From positions 434,001 through 498,000 of the forward strand of contig CAXXUH010000004.1 of the NCBI GenBank assembly GCA_963665405.2: 64,000 bases of DNA, in the 5' to 3' direction. The notes under the pieces are model-generated. The model saw only the letters and a list, made by a program, of their open reading frames with translations, had not been told where the DNA came from and did no database searches. Below are positions 50,844 through 59,067 of this stretch, one piece after another. The DNA is from G963665405 sp963665405. GTDB taxonomy: Bacteria; Chloroflexota; Dehalococcoidia; Lucifugimonadales; G963665405. Positions within the stretch are counted from its first letter, which is position 1; each line of letters begins with the position of its first letter. Both the position numbers and the translations under genes were made by a program.

Positions 50844-51767
50844 CTACACCACGAAAAGCGGGTTGTCCCTTGTGATAATCCGCTTCTCGTCGGCCATTGC
50901 CTGCCGAAGATACTTGGGCACCGAGAACATCCCGAGCTGTGCGATCCCGTCGTAGTGGCGCAGAGGCGTCCGGATTCGATCGGCTATGCGCCGGTCAACC
51001 TCGTCGGGAGAGAGGGTGGTCGGGTCGGGCCCGAGGGAGCCGATCACGAAGCCCCAGGTGGTTCCGAACGCAGGTACGAAGGCCTCGTAACCCAGGCTGA
51101 GCGGGAAGACGGACCTGACGGTGCTGGCCACTGCCGAGAAGCAAGACTCGTAGAACGCGGGACCCGTCGGGCCAGACTGCGCGACCAGCATCCCCTGATC
51201 GGTCAGGCGCTCCTTCGCAAGTGAGTAGAACTCTCGGGTGAAGAGGAGGTAGGCCGGCCCCTGCTCGAGAGGATCGGGCACGTCGATGACGATGACGTCG
51301 AACCGCTCCGAGGTCTCCTGCAGATAAACGTAGGCGTCGGCGAAACGCAGCTTGAGCCTGGGATCGCCGAAGGCCCCCCGATGGTGGTTCGGCAGGTGGC
51401 GGCGGCACAAGTCGACGACCTCCTTGTCCACGTCGACCATTACGACCCTGTCGACCGCCGTGTGCGCCAGCACTTCGCGGATCGTCGCGCCCTCGCCTCC
51501 ACCGGCCACGAAGACCTGCCTCGGAGCTGGATGCGCCACCATGCAGGGGTGGACCAGGGCCTCGTGGTAGACGAACTCGTCCACCTCGGTCGACTGGGTC
51601 TTGTCGTCCAGTACAAGGCTCCTACCGAAGCAGGCCGTGTCTTGGATCACAACGGACTGATAGGGGGTGCTGCCCGAGAATACGACCCGTTCGACCCGCT
51701 CTCCCTGGATGAGACCGGGGGTGATGAGCTCGTAGTGCCACTCTCCCTCAGGTCTGTCCATCGGCAC
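50844..51767 (-). CDS. speE: Spermidine synthase (polyamine aminopropyltransferase)
   Basis: A 307-residue enzyme. It shows the SpeE signatures VFVAGGGEGATIREVLAHTA (SAM-like pocket), VDVDKEVVDLCRRHLP and DVIVIDVPDPLEQGPAYLLF with the catalytic Asp. It transfers an aminopropyl group from decarboxylated SAM to putrescine or a related amine. Directly downstream of speD, which makes that donor. Confidence 0.93.
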   Translation of the reverse strand: MPMDRPEGEWHYELITPGLIQGERVERVVFSGSTPYQSVVIQDTACFGRSLVLDDKTQSTEVDEFVYHEALVHPCMVAHPAPRQVFVAGGGEGATIREVLAHTAVDRVVMVDVDKEVVDLCRRHLPNHHRGAFGDPRLKLRFADAYVYLQETSERFDVIVIDVPDPLEQGPAYLLFTREFYSLAKERLTDQGMLVAQSGPTGPAFYESCFSAVASTVRSVFPLSLGYEAFVPAFGTTWGFVIGSLGPDPTTLSPDEVDRRIADRIRTPLRHYDGIAQLGMFSVPKYLRQAMADEKRIITRDNPLFVV

Positions 51768-51773
51768 CGGAGG

Positions 51774-52145
51774 CTACACGAGGGACGGGGCCAGCTCGGA
51801 GAGAAGGCCGCGCTTGAGCTCGGTCACGGAGGGCATGGCAGATCGAAGCTCCCGGACGATCGAATCGGAGGCCTGGTGGGGTCGGAAAGACTTGCCGCAC
51901 GTGAAGATATCGACGGCTGCATAGCGATACTCAGGCCACGTGTGGATGCACAGATGGGACTCGGCGATGGCAACTATCCCGGTGACTCCGAGGGGACTGA
52001 ACTTGTGGAAGGAGCGCCCGACTATGGTGGCACCCGCCTCGTCGGCCGCGTTTACCATCGCCGCCTCGATGAACTGAAGGTTGTCTAGAAGATCGGAGTC
52101 ACACTCTCGTAGCTCTACAAGTAGATGCGTACCAAGGGCATTCAA
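51774..52145 (-). CDS. speD: S-adenosylmethionine decarboxylase proenzyme (prokaryotic class 1B)
   Basis: A 123-residue proenzyme, full length. Self-cleavage occurs at the Glu-Ser bond in AIAESHLCIHTWPEY, making a pyruvoyl group from Ser. DIFTCG carries the catalytic Cys. It supplies decarboxylated SAM to SpeE; the genes are six bases apart. It has an extended -10 at 52210-52218. Confidence 0.95.
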   Translation of the reverse strand: MNALGTHLLVELRECDSDLLDNLQFIEAAMVNAADEAGATIVGRSFHKFSPLGVTGIVAIAESHLCIHTWPEYRYAAVDIFTCGKSFRPHQASDSIVRELRSAMPSVTELKRGLLSELAPSLV

Positions 52146-52209
52146 TCACCCGCCTCCCTGTCGTGGAATGGGGAGTCGCCTCCCAGGTTTACGAAGTTTG
52201 CGAAGCGCC

Positions 52210-52218
52210 ATTATAGCA
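52210..52218 (-). promoter_or_regulatory. Extended -10 promoter of speD-speE
   Basis: On the minus strand, TGC then TATAAT (-10 at 52210-52215), about 65 bases upstream of the speD start. No good -35. Confidence 0.5.
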
Positions 52219-52261
52219 TCGGTTGGCACGGGTAGAACAGTCCGGGTGGCGATCGGTGGAT

Positions 52262-53263
52262 TCAGCTGGAGACGCCCCCGGCCGCGAACAGCGCGGACAG
52301 GTCCAGGTGCCTGTCAACCAGCTCGCCGAACCGCTGGAGTTTCGCCGGGTGGTCGAAGCGCGCCCGCTCCACAGCCCCATCGAGCGTCTCCATCGTCGTC
52401 AGGGTATCGGCGTCCGTCACTATCAGGGGCACCTGTGTCTGCTCCGCCTCGTATTGCACGTACTCTATCGGAGCGATCCCCTCGGTCAGCACGATGCACG
52501 CGGTGGGAGTCTCCAGCGCCGCCATCTGGATGTCGGGACGGTCCCCCCGTGCGATCACTGCCTTGTTCTCCCTCAATCCGAAGACGAGCTCCGCCGGGTC
52601 CAGCATCCAACCTCCGACCATGAAGTGCTCGACCAGGCTGTCTACCCGGTCTTCGCACGCTAGGAAACGGCCGTCCAGCAGGTCGGCGACCTGGCCAACG
52701 GTGAGTGCCAAAAGCCGACGCTCCTCCGGGATGGCTCCGAAACATGGCAATCCCACCGTGGCGAGGGCCGGCGCGAGCCGATCCTCGACGTCGGAGCTCC
52801 GATACCTGGTCAGACCGTTTATCACGAACCCTGCCAGACGCCCGTCAGCCAGTTCGCGCCAGTGCTCCACGTGGGACGGCTCCAGGTCCGGTCCGTATGG
52901 AACGACGACGATGACCTTCGCGTCGAGCGCATCGATGAGCTGACGAGCCGTGGCCGGGTCGAGGCCGACGGCGCCCTCCACTAGGAGGACGTCCGTATCA
53001 CGGCCGACCTCGGCCGCCCTTGTCTTGATCTCGTCCAGTTTCTGCGCCGACAGCGCCCCGTCATCCAGCTGAGTGGGCTCGCTGAACGCTGGCTGGACTA
53101 ACAGCGTCTCGAAGGTCTTGCCGTCGCGGTCGTCGATGGACCGTGTGACCGGTTTCCAGGCGACCGCAGACCGTTCGCTCTTCCTCAGCCTGTCGGCGAG
53201 GGAGGCGCACAGGGCCGTCTTACCTGCCCCCTCCCGATCGGAGGCTACATATATGACCGACAT
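52262..53263 (-). CDS. P-loop and DRTGG-domain protein (phosphotransacetylase N-terminal-like)
   Basis: A 333-residue protein. Residues 1-200 are a BioD-like P-loop domain: ASDREGAGKTALCASLADRL (Walker A) and DVLLVEGAVGL (Walker B-like). Residues ~210-310 match a DRTGG domain (DIQMAALETPTACIVLTEGI), as in the N-terminal part of some phosphate acetyltransferases. It lacks the transferase domain. Its role is unclear; a regulatory or nucleotide-sensing protein is possible. Confidence 0.78.
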   Translation of the reverse strand: MSVIYVASDREGAGKTALCASLADRLRKSERSAVAWKPVTRSIDDRDGKTFETLLVQPAFSEPTQLDDGALSAQKLDEIKTRAAEVGRDTDVLLVEGAVGLDPATARQLIDALDAKVIVVVPYGPDLEPSHVEHWRELADGRLAGFVINGLTRYRSSDVEDRLAPALATVGLPCFGAIPEERRLLALTVGQVADLLDGRFLACEDRVDSLVEHFMVGGWMLDPAELVFGLRENKAVIARGDRPDIQMAALETPTACIVLTEGIAPIEYVQYEAEQTQVPLIVTDADTLTTMETLDGAVERARFDHPAKLQRFGELVDRHLDLSALFAAGGVSS

Positions 53264-53298
53264 TGCGCTGGCCTCGATACGATTGCTACCGGCGCAAA

Positions 53299-53307
53299 AT
53301 TATAGCA
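53299..53307 (-). promoter_or_regulatory. Extended -10 promoter of the DRTGG protein gene
   Basis: On the minus strand, TGC then TATAAT (-10 at 53299-53304), about 36 bases upstream of ATG 53263. Same form as at 50647 and 52210. Confidence 0.5.
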
Positions 53308-53484
53308 GAAGAGACGGCCGGGTGGATGAACCGAGGTCATCAATCGGCGCCCCCTTCGACGGCTCGACGGTGCTCCGCGCTGTCTCGCGCGCGGCGCTGT
53401 GATACCCTATGCGGGTCGTTCGGAAGCTTGCGGCGCGGACTGAACTCGCCCTGTGGGAAGCGTCCGGCGTGAGCCCGTCAGCGT

Positions 53485-54096
53485 ATGAGGAACCGAGAGT
53501 TGGCTCTGGGCGGACGATCGTTGAGAACAGCAGAAGAAATCCTTTCGATTCCCCGACCGTGGGTGCTCGTGGCCCTAGTCGCCGCCGTACTCCTGGCGTC
53601 GGCGTGCGCGGCCGGCGAGACGATACCCGTGTTGGAGCGTCGTGCCCAAGAGCTCAACCAGACGATCATGTGCCCGGTCTGTCCCGGCGAGTCGATCGAT
53701 CAGTCCCAGAATCCTCTGGCGGTGCAGATGCGCGGGATCGTCGACGACAGGCTGGCCGCCGGCTGGACGGAGCAGCAGATCACCGAGTTTTTCGTCGAGC
53801 GGTACGGCCCGAGCGTCCTCCTAGAGCCGCCGCGCCGGGGGTTCAACCTGCTGGCCTGGCTGCTGCCTCCCGTCGGGGTCGCGGGCGCGGCACTCGCCCT
53901 GCTCTTCACGATGCGGGTTATGACCAGCAGACGCCCCCCCGAGGAGCGAGGAGCCCTGGCGGGTCTACGCCTCTCGGAGGCGGAGAGGCAGACGTATTTC
54001 GGCCGGATCGACGCCGCCCTTGGGGCCGAGCCCGGACCAGAGCCCGCTCCCGCGGATGACGGGTCCTCCGCTCAGAAGGACGGCCGGGCCGGCTGA
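53485..54096 (+). CDS. ccmH: Cytochrome c maturation protein CcmH
   Basis: A 203-residue membrane protein. An N-terminal helix (WVLVALVAAVLLASACAAG) precedes the CcmH domain: LNQTIMCPVCPGESIDQSQN, with the redox pair CPVC, then RGIVDDRLAAGWTEQQITEF and FVERYGPSVLLEPP. A second helix (LLAWLLPPVGVAGAALALLF) follows. It reduces apocytochrome c thiols for heme attachment. Its stop overlaps the CcmF start. Confidence 0.9.
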   Translation: MRNRELALGGRSLRTAEEILSIPRPWVLVALVAAVLLASACAAGETIPVLERRAQELNQTIMCPVCPGESIDQSQNPLAVQMRGIVDDRLAAGWTEQQITEFFVERYGPSVLLEPPRRGFNLLAWLLPPVGVAGAALALLFTMRVMTSRRPPEERGALAGLRLSEAERQTYFGRIDAALGAEPGPEPAPADDGSSAQKDGRAG

Positions 54097-56081
54097 TGGT
54101 TGAAATAGGATACATAGCCCTCCCCGTCGCCCTTGTCGTAGCGGGATATGTCGTGGTCGCGTCCTTCGTCGGCGGGTGGCAGCGGGTGCCCGAGCTGGTC
54201 CGGAGCGCCCGCTACGGTCTCTACTCGATCCCAATCCTGCTGCTCGTCTCCACCGTGGCGCTGCTCTATGCCTTCGTCCAAAACGACTTCTCGGTACGCT
54301 ACGTCGTCGAGAACAGCAACTTGGCGATGCCGGACGTCTATACGTGGGTTGCCTTCTACGCCGGGAACGCGGGGTCGCTCCTGTTCCTGGCAGTCGTCTT
54401 CTCGATCCTGACGGCACTGGCCGTGTTCACTATTAGCGGGAGGCTTCCGCACACTACCCCGTACGCGACCGGAATCATGGCCCTGATCCTCACCTTCTTC
54501 CTGGGGATAATCGTGTTCCTGGCCAATCCCCTCGAGCGCCTGTCAATCGTCCCCGCCGACGGCGTCGGCATCAATCCGCTGCTGATACATTTCGGCATGT
54601 TCATCCATCCGCCGATGCAGATGACCGGTCTGATCTCGGTCGCGATCCCGTTCAGCATCGCAATGGGTGCGCTGCTGGCTCGCCGTGGCGGGCACGACGA
54701 GTGGGTCGGGATGGGCCGCCTGTGGGGGATGATCTCGTGGACGATCCTCACCGCCGGCCTGATACTGGGCAGCTGGTGGGCCTACACGATTCTCGGCTGG
54801 GGCGGCTACTGGGCATGGGACCCGGTCGAGAACTCGGCTCTGATGCCCTGGCTGGCCATGACCGCCTTCGTACATTCGATCATGGTGCAGAAGCGCCGCG
54901 GCATGTTCCGGATGTGGAACATCGTGCTCATATTCGTCGCCTTCACCCTGGCGCAGATGGGCATGTTCATCAACCGCGGTGGGCCCGTGCCGTCGGTCCA
55001 CTCGTTCGCCCAGTCGACGATGGGGTTCCTCTTCCTGGCGTTCATGGGAGTGACGCTGCTGGGGTCTCTGGCCGCCTTCGTGTGGCGAATGGACACCTTG
55101 AGGAGCCGGGAGCGGCTGGACTCGATCCTCTCACGCGAGGGCATCTTTCTCATGCAGAACGCCCTCTTCCTCGCGGTGGCTTTCGTCACCCTTTGGGGGA
55201 CCATCTATCCGGTGATCTCGGAGGTGACCCAGGGCGTGACCGTCACCGTCGGAAAGCCGTTCTTCGATCGGGTCAACGGGCCGCTCCTGCTGGTGCTCAT
55301 CCTTCTGATGGGCGTGGGGCCGCTGCTCCCCTGGAGGCGCACGACGGCTCGAACCCTCGTGAGGACGATGAGGCTGCCGGTGGCCTCCGGTGTAATCACC
55401 GCGATCGTTCTGGGGGCGGTCGGCGTGCGGCAGCCGGTCGCGCTCCTGGCCCTGGCGATGTGCGCCGTCGTGGCGGCGGGCATCCTGCACGAGTGGCTCC
55501 GCGGGACGAGGTCCCGCGCTCGAAGAGGCGAGAGCTATCCCGTCGCGTTCGGACGCCTGCTGACGGCAAACCGCCCCCGCTACGGGGGCTACGTCGTCCA
55601 CCTGGCCATTCTGATGCTGGCGGTCGGGGCCATCGGCTCCTCGTTCTACGGGGTTCAGCGGGACTTCGCCCTCAGTCCGGGCGACTCCGCACAACTTGGC
55701 GATTACTCTTTCCGCTATCTGAGGGTGGAGCGAGAGCGCTTCCCGGATCGTGAGGAGGAGACCGCCGTGCTCCAGGTATTTAAAGGAAGCTCGAGCCTTG
55801 GGGTGATGCGGCCGTTCAGGGCGTTCTACGAAGACTTCAGGATCGGCGCTACCCGGGCCGCCATCCGGAGCACTCCGATAGAGGATTTCTATATGGTGCC
55901 GTCCGAGTTCGCCGAGGACGGACGGACCGTGTTCCGCGTGTATGTCAATCCCCTCGTGTGGTGGATGTGGGCCTCCGGGCCGGTGCTCCTCCTCGGCGTC
56001 CTGCTCGCCCTGTCGCCCCAGCGGCGGCCGGCGGTCAGCGTAGTACGGGTCCCCGGCCGTGCCCAGGTCGCCGGTGCCTGA
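54096..56081 (+). CDS. ccmF: Cytochrome c heme lyase subunit CcmF
   Basis: A 661-residue polytopic protein. The WWD heme-handling motif is ILGSWWAYTILGWGGYWAWD, and further conserved residues (PVENSALMPWL; FINRGGPVPSVHSFA) with a large C-terminal periplasmic part (LRVERERFPDREEETAVLQV) match CcmF. With CcmH and CcmI it joins heme to apocytochrome c. Overlaps ccmH by one base. Confidence 0.95.
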   Translation: MVEIGYIALPVALVVAGYVVVASFVGGWQRVPELVRSARYGLYSIPILLLVSTVALLYAFVQNDFSVRYVVENSNLAMPDVYTWVAFYAGNAGSLLFLAVVFSILTALAVFTISGRLPHTTPYATGIMALILTFFLGIIVFLANPLERLSIVPADGVGINPLLIHFGMFIHPPMQMTGLISVAIPFSIAMGALLARRGGHDEWVGMGRLWGMISWTILTAGLILGSWWAYTILGWGGYWAWDPVENSALMPWLAMTAFVHSIMVQKRRGMFRMWNIVLIFVAFTLAQMGMFINRGGPVPSVHSFAQSTMGFLFLAFMGVTLLGSLAAFVWRMDTLRSRERLDSILSREGIFLMQNALFLAVAFVTLWGTIYPVISEVTQGVTVTVGKPFFDRVNGPLLLVLILLMGVGPLLPWRRTTARTLVRTMRLPVASGVITAIVLGAVGVRQPVALLALAMCAVVAAGILHEWLRGTRSRARRGESYPVAFGRLLTANRPRYGGYVVHLAILMLAVGAIGSSFYGVQRDFALSPGDSAQLGDYSFRYLRVERERFPDREEETAVLQVFKGSSSLGVMRPFRAFYEDFRIGATRAAIRSTPIEDFYMVPSEFAEDGRTVFRVYVNPLVWWMWASGPVLLLGVLLALSPQRRPAVSVVRVPGRAQVAGA

Positions 56082-56126
56082 CGGACCCCCTCGACGGCAC
56101 CCTTCGGGGCGGACCGGAACGCCGGC

Positions 56127-56612
56127 ATGCTGATCCTCATTGTCATCCTGCTCGTTCTTCTTCCAGCCATCGTGGTCGCATACCCGCTGCTGCGCACGTC
56201 CGTAGTACCCGCCCCCGTAGAGGACGAAGGCTCACGAGAGGCCGAGCTGGCCCGGCGATGGGATGTGGCGCTCGACGGCCTCAAGAGCGCCGAGCTGGAA
56301 TATGCCCTGGGCAATCTCGAGGAGCCAGACTACCGCTCGATCAGAGAGCAGTACATGACCGAGGCGGCCCTCGTGCTCAAGGCCATGGAGTTGGAGGAAC
56401 AACAAGAGCAGGAGTTTCTCGATGCGATCGAGGAGCAGGCACGCGGCGTGAGGGACAGGATTCTGGGTCGGGAGCACGACGGGGCCCCAGGCGGTCCGGA
56501 GTCGCCGGGACCTCGCAATGGGCGTGCGGCCCCGGAAGGCTCGGACGGGCAGGGGATCGTGCCGAACCCGCCGCCCGGCTCCGAATCCGGAGCGGGACGG
56601 GGCGATGGGTAG
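56127..56612 (+). CDS. CcmI-like membrane protein
   Basis: A 161-residue protein. N-terminal helix MLILIVILLVLLPAIVVAYP, then a coiled region: RRWDVALDGLKSAELEYALG and NLEEPDYRSIREQYMTEAAL. This resembles the N-terminal (CcmI-1) part of CcmI and lacks TPR repeats. The end is a disordered Gly/Pro/Glu-rich tail. Position between ccmF and a secreted partner supports a role in cytochrome c assembly. Confidence 0.65.
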   Translation: MLILIVILLVLLPAIVVAYPLLRTSVVPAPVEDEGSREAELARRWDVALDGLKSAELEYALGNLEEPDYRSIREQYMTEAALVLKAMELEEQQEQEFLDAIEEQARGVRDRILGREHDGAPGGPESPGPRNGRAAPEGSDGQGIVPNPPPGSESGAGRGDG

Positions 56613-57639
56613 ATCCGGGCGAGCCATCGGGATCGCCGGTCTGATCGTCGCGATCTGGCTCGTCGGTGCCGCCGGCATCACGGCCCAGGAGGAGACCTTC
56701 GCGGTCCAGGGCCGAGTGGTCAACGGTACCCAGGAGGGCGGGGAGGTGTCCGGCCTCACCGTCGTGCTTCACCGGGACACCGAGAACGGTGTGCTGACGC
56801 GGGAAGCTGTCACCGATGAGGCGGGCAGCTACTCCTTCGACGAGATTCCGCTCGACACTGACTCTCTGTACGGCGTCTCCGTCGTGTACCAGGGCGCGAT
56901 CTACGCCGAGGCGGTCGAACAGTCGGCGGGGGGGGTGCCCGGGGTCACGCTGACGGTCTACGAGGCGGTATCTGAGGCCGGGGTGCTGAAAGCGCTCGTC
57001 GTGTCCACGCTGCTGTCCCAGGTCGACGGCGCCACGCAGACTGTCCGTGCGCTGGATATCGTCCGGCTGGTCAACGACTCGGACCGGACCTACGTGCCCG
57101 GCGCCGATCCGATGCAGCTGCTGAGGTTCGGGCTGCCGCCTGGAGCCTTCGACCTTAGCGTCGACACGGATCTCCTTGGCGTGGACGTAATCCAGGTCGA
57201 GACGGGGTTCGGGCTCGTCGGCGGCGTCCCGCCGGGCGAGCACGAGGTGCTCTACTCGTACGCATTTCCCTACTCCGGCGAAGCGACCTCGTTCGTCAAG
57301 TCTCTCCTCTACGGGGCCACGGAGCTTCGAGTGCTGGCTCCCGAGGGTATGCTCTCTCTTTCGAGCCCGGAGCTTGGGGAGGGCCAAGCGGTTGAGATAG
57401 GTGGCCGGTCGTACACGCTGGTTGAGGGGTCGAGCCTCCCGCCCGGGTCCCGCATATCCGTGGAGCTCGCCGGCCTGCCCGCTCCGACTCTGGGCGGCAG
57501 GGTGGAGAGCACGCTCGGTAAGATGAGGCTGGAGGTCGCGGCACCGGCCGGCTTGGGCGCCTTCATGGCCGTACTGATAGCCTTCGCCCTCTGGCGGCGC
57601 GCGGTGCAGCGCCGCGCCGAATCCGTCGATCGTCCGTAG
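56605..57639 (+). CDS. Secreted carboxypeptidase-regulatory-like protein of the ccm cluster
   Basis: A 344-residue protein with a signal peptide (AIGIAGLIVAIWLVGAAGIT). An N-terminal beta-sandwich (VQGRVVNGTQEGGEVSGLTV; AVTDEAGSYSFDEIPL) resembles the carboxypeptidase regulatory-like fold. A second beta-rich region and a C-terminal helix (LGAFMAVLIAFALW) anchor it. It overlaps the previous gene (gATGGGTAG). It is probably an extracytoplasmic partner of the cytochrome c assembly genes; the role is unproven. Confidence 0.7.
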   Translation: MGRSGRAIGIAGLIVAIWLVGAAGITAQEETFAVQGRVVNGTQEGGEVSGLTVVLHRDTENGVLTREAVTDEAGSYSFDEIPLDTDSLYGVSVVYQGAIYAEAVEQSAGGVPGVTLTVYEAVSEAGVLKALVVSTLLSQVDGATQTVRALDIVRLVNDSDRTYVPGADPMQLLRFGLPPGAFDLSVDTDLLGVDVIQVETGFGLVGGVPPGEHEVLYSYAFPYSGEATSFVKSLLYGATELRVLAPEGMLSLSSPELGEGQAVEIGGRSYTLVEGSSLPPGSRISVELAGLPAPTLGGRVESTLGKMRLEVAAPAGLGAFMAVLIAFALWRRAVQRRAESVDRP

Positions 57640-57656
57640 ACCGGGCCTGAAAGCGC

Positions 57657-57665
57657 TGGTAGAAT
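57657..57665 (+). promoter_or_regulatory. Extended -10 element (TGGTAGAAT) before the GNAT gene
   Basis: TGG then TAGAAT at 57660-57665, about 87 bases before ATG 57752. No convincing -35. Confidence 0.35.
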
Positions 57666-57751
57666 GTCGGTCACGATTTCGCAGGTAGCTGGCAGGCTCA
57701 CGAAGAGACACTCGCGCGGGTCCGGCCAGGTCCAGAGACCGGAGGCCTACA

Positions 57752-58339
57752 ATGACTAAGCAGACCGTCGTCTTCAGGGAAGTTACCAGAGACGATGTCG
57801 AGCGGATTCGGGAGTGGCTGAAGGACGACGAGGTCTCAGAGAGCTGGTTCGGGCGCTACTCCTATGGCGACCCGGCGCACCTGGGCTATCACCCGACGGA
57901 GATGGCCAGCGCCTCGGAAGACGAGTGGAATCGCGTGTTCGCCGATCCGGCCCACCGCATACTGTCCGTCTACACGCCCGAGGGGGAGCATATCGGCGAG
58001 ACTCACGTGGCGATCGAGGAGGCCCTGGGGGACGGCCAGGTCTCGGTCCTCATCGGGCGGAGAGACCTCTGGCACCGGGGTTACGGCACCGCCGCAATGG
58101 CGGGTCTGGTCGACAAGTCGTTCAACGAATTGGAGCTCTACCGAGTCTGGGTCGACGTGCCCGAGTACAATGAGGCCGCAAGAGCGATGTGCGAGCACCT
58201 GGGGTTCGTCCACGAGGGCACTCTGCGCAAGAGCCGGCCCCACGAGGGCTCCAGGTTCGACTCGGTCGTAATGGGTATGCTGGCCACTGAATACGCCGCC
58301 CGGCTGGAGCAGCCGAGTGCCGAGGTCCACACGGTCTAG
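57752..58339 (+). CDS. GNAT acetyltransferase, RimJ/RimL-like
   Basis: A 195-residue acyltransferase. N-terminal VFREVTRDDVERIREWLKDD; acetyl-CoA loop VLIGRRDLWHRGYGTAAMAG with the R/Q-x-x-G-x-G/A motif; then ELYRVWVDVPEYNEAARAMC and LGFVHEGTLRKS, the standard RimL end. It acetylates an amino group on a protein or metabolite. The substrate is not known. Confidence 0.9.
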   Translation: MTKQTVVFREVTRDDVERIREWLKDDEVSESWFGRYSYGDPAHLGYHPTEMASASEDEWNRVFADPAHRILSVYTPEGEHIGETHVAIEEALGDGQVSVLIGRRDLWHRGYGTAAMAGLVDKSFNELELYRVWVDVPEYNEAARAMCEHLGFVHEGTLRKSRPHEGSRFDSVVMGMLATEYAARLEQPSAEVHTV

Positions 58340-58391
58340 GGATCCTCACGGCCCCCGGGCGCCCCCTCTTCGGACCTGATACCTGTCCCCG

Positions 58392-58433
58392 GTCGCCGAA
58401 ACCGCAGCCTGCGGGTTCGAATCCCGCCGCTCC
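58392..58433 (+). pseudogene. tRNA 3'-end remnant
   Basis: gcctgcgggttcgaatcccg (58407-58426) folds as a T-arm with a 5-base stem (GCGGG/CCCGC) and 7-base loop, followed by an acceptor-like stretch. There is no matching 5' half or proper anticodon arm. It may be an integration scar. The remainder of 58340-58592 shows nothing else. Confidence 0.35.
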
Positions 58434-58592
58434 TGCTCCTACCGAATCATGGTCTAGGCCGCTTGATCCCCCGACCTGGCTTCATCCTAAGGCTACTGAG
58501 TCATCAAACGTGTCGCCTTTCGGACAACGGGGCCGTCGTGATTGGCATAGCTGCCGCAGCCGCGGCCTTCGCGCTACTACCTATTCCATTCC

Positions 58593-59036
58593 TCATGCCA
58601 TCCAGTGCATGACGTGGCCCGTCACGAACCATCTACCTCGACGTTCGACGCGATAAGTGTCCCCGCTAGCGCTAAGGGCAGCCTCGTGGTAGCCGCCCTC
58701 GACCTCAGCGATGTGATCGGTGACCCATTCGACCGATGCTGCCCAAAATATGATACCTGTCCTACCGCTTTCTCTGTGGATGACATGGGCGTAGCGAGAA
58801 CCTGACTTCGTTGACTCGGACACGGGCTCGACCCTCGGTACGTGCCTCCTGAATCGCTCCATGAAGTCGGGGTCTGGGTCCTCGCCATTCCGTATGGACA
58901 GGAAGTAGGTGTGGTGATATCCCCCCGAGTGGGCCGTATTGTATTCGAATTGGTAACGAAAAACAGCTTCCCAAACGTCGGCTTCCGCCGCGTGTCGATT
59001 CTTATAGGCCTGCCAGCTGCGCCATTTATGCGGCAA
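58593..59036 (-). CDS. Hypothetical protein
   Basis: A 147-residue soluble protein, MPHKWRSWQAYKNRHAAEAD, with an aromatic-rich middle (FRYQFEYNTAHSGGYHHTYF). A C-terminal strand set (GYHEAALSASGDTYRVERRG; RWFVTGHVMHWMA) looks like a small beta domain. No family is recognised. Its base composition is lower in GC than the neighbouring genes, and it lies just past a tRNA remnant, so transfer is possible. Confidence 0.55.
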   Translation of the reverse strand: MPHKWRSWQAYKNRHAAEADVWEAVFRYQFEYNTAHSGGYHHTYFLSIRNGEDPDPDFMERFRRHVPRVEPVSESTKSGSRYAHVIHRESGRTGIIFWAASVEWVTDHIAEVEGGYHEAALSASGDTYRVERRGRWFVTGHVMHWMA

Positions 59037-59067
59037 GGCGACTCCTCCCGCCAGACCCGGCTGCTAG

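Noticed and set aside
52146..52261. SAM-responsive riboswitch upstream of speD
   Set aside because: The gap is only about 115 bases, already holds the promoter, and shows no recognisable aptamer helices.
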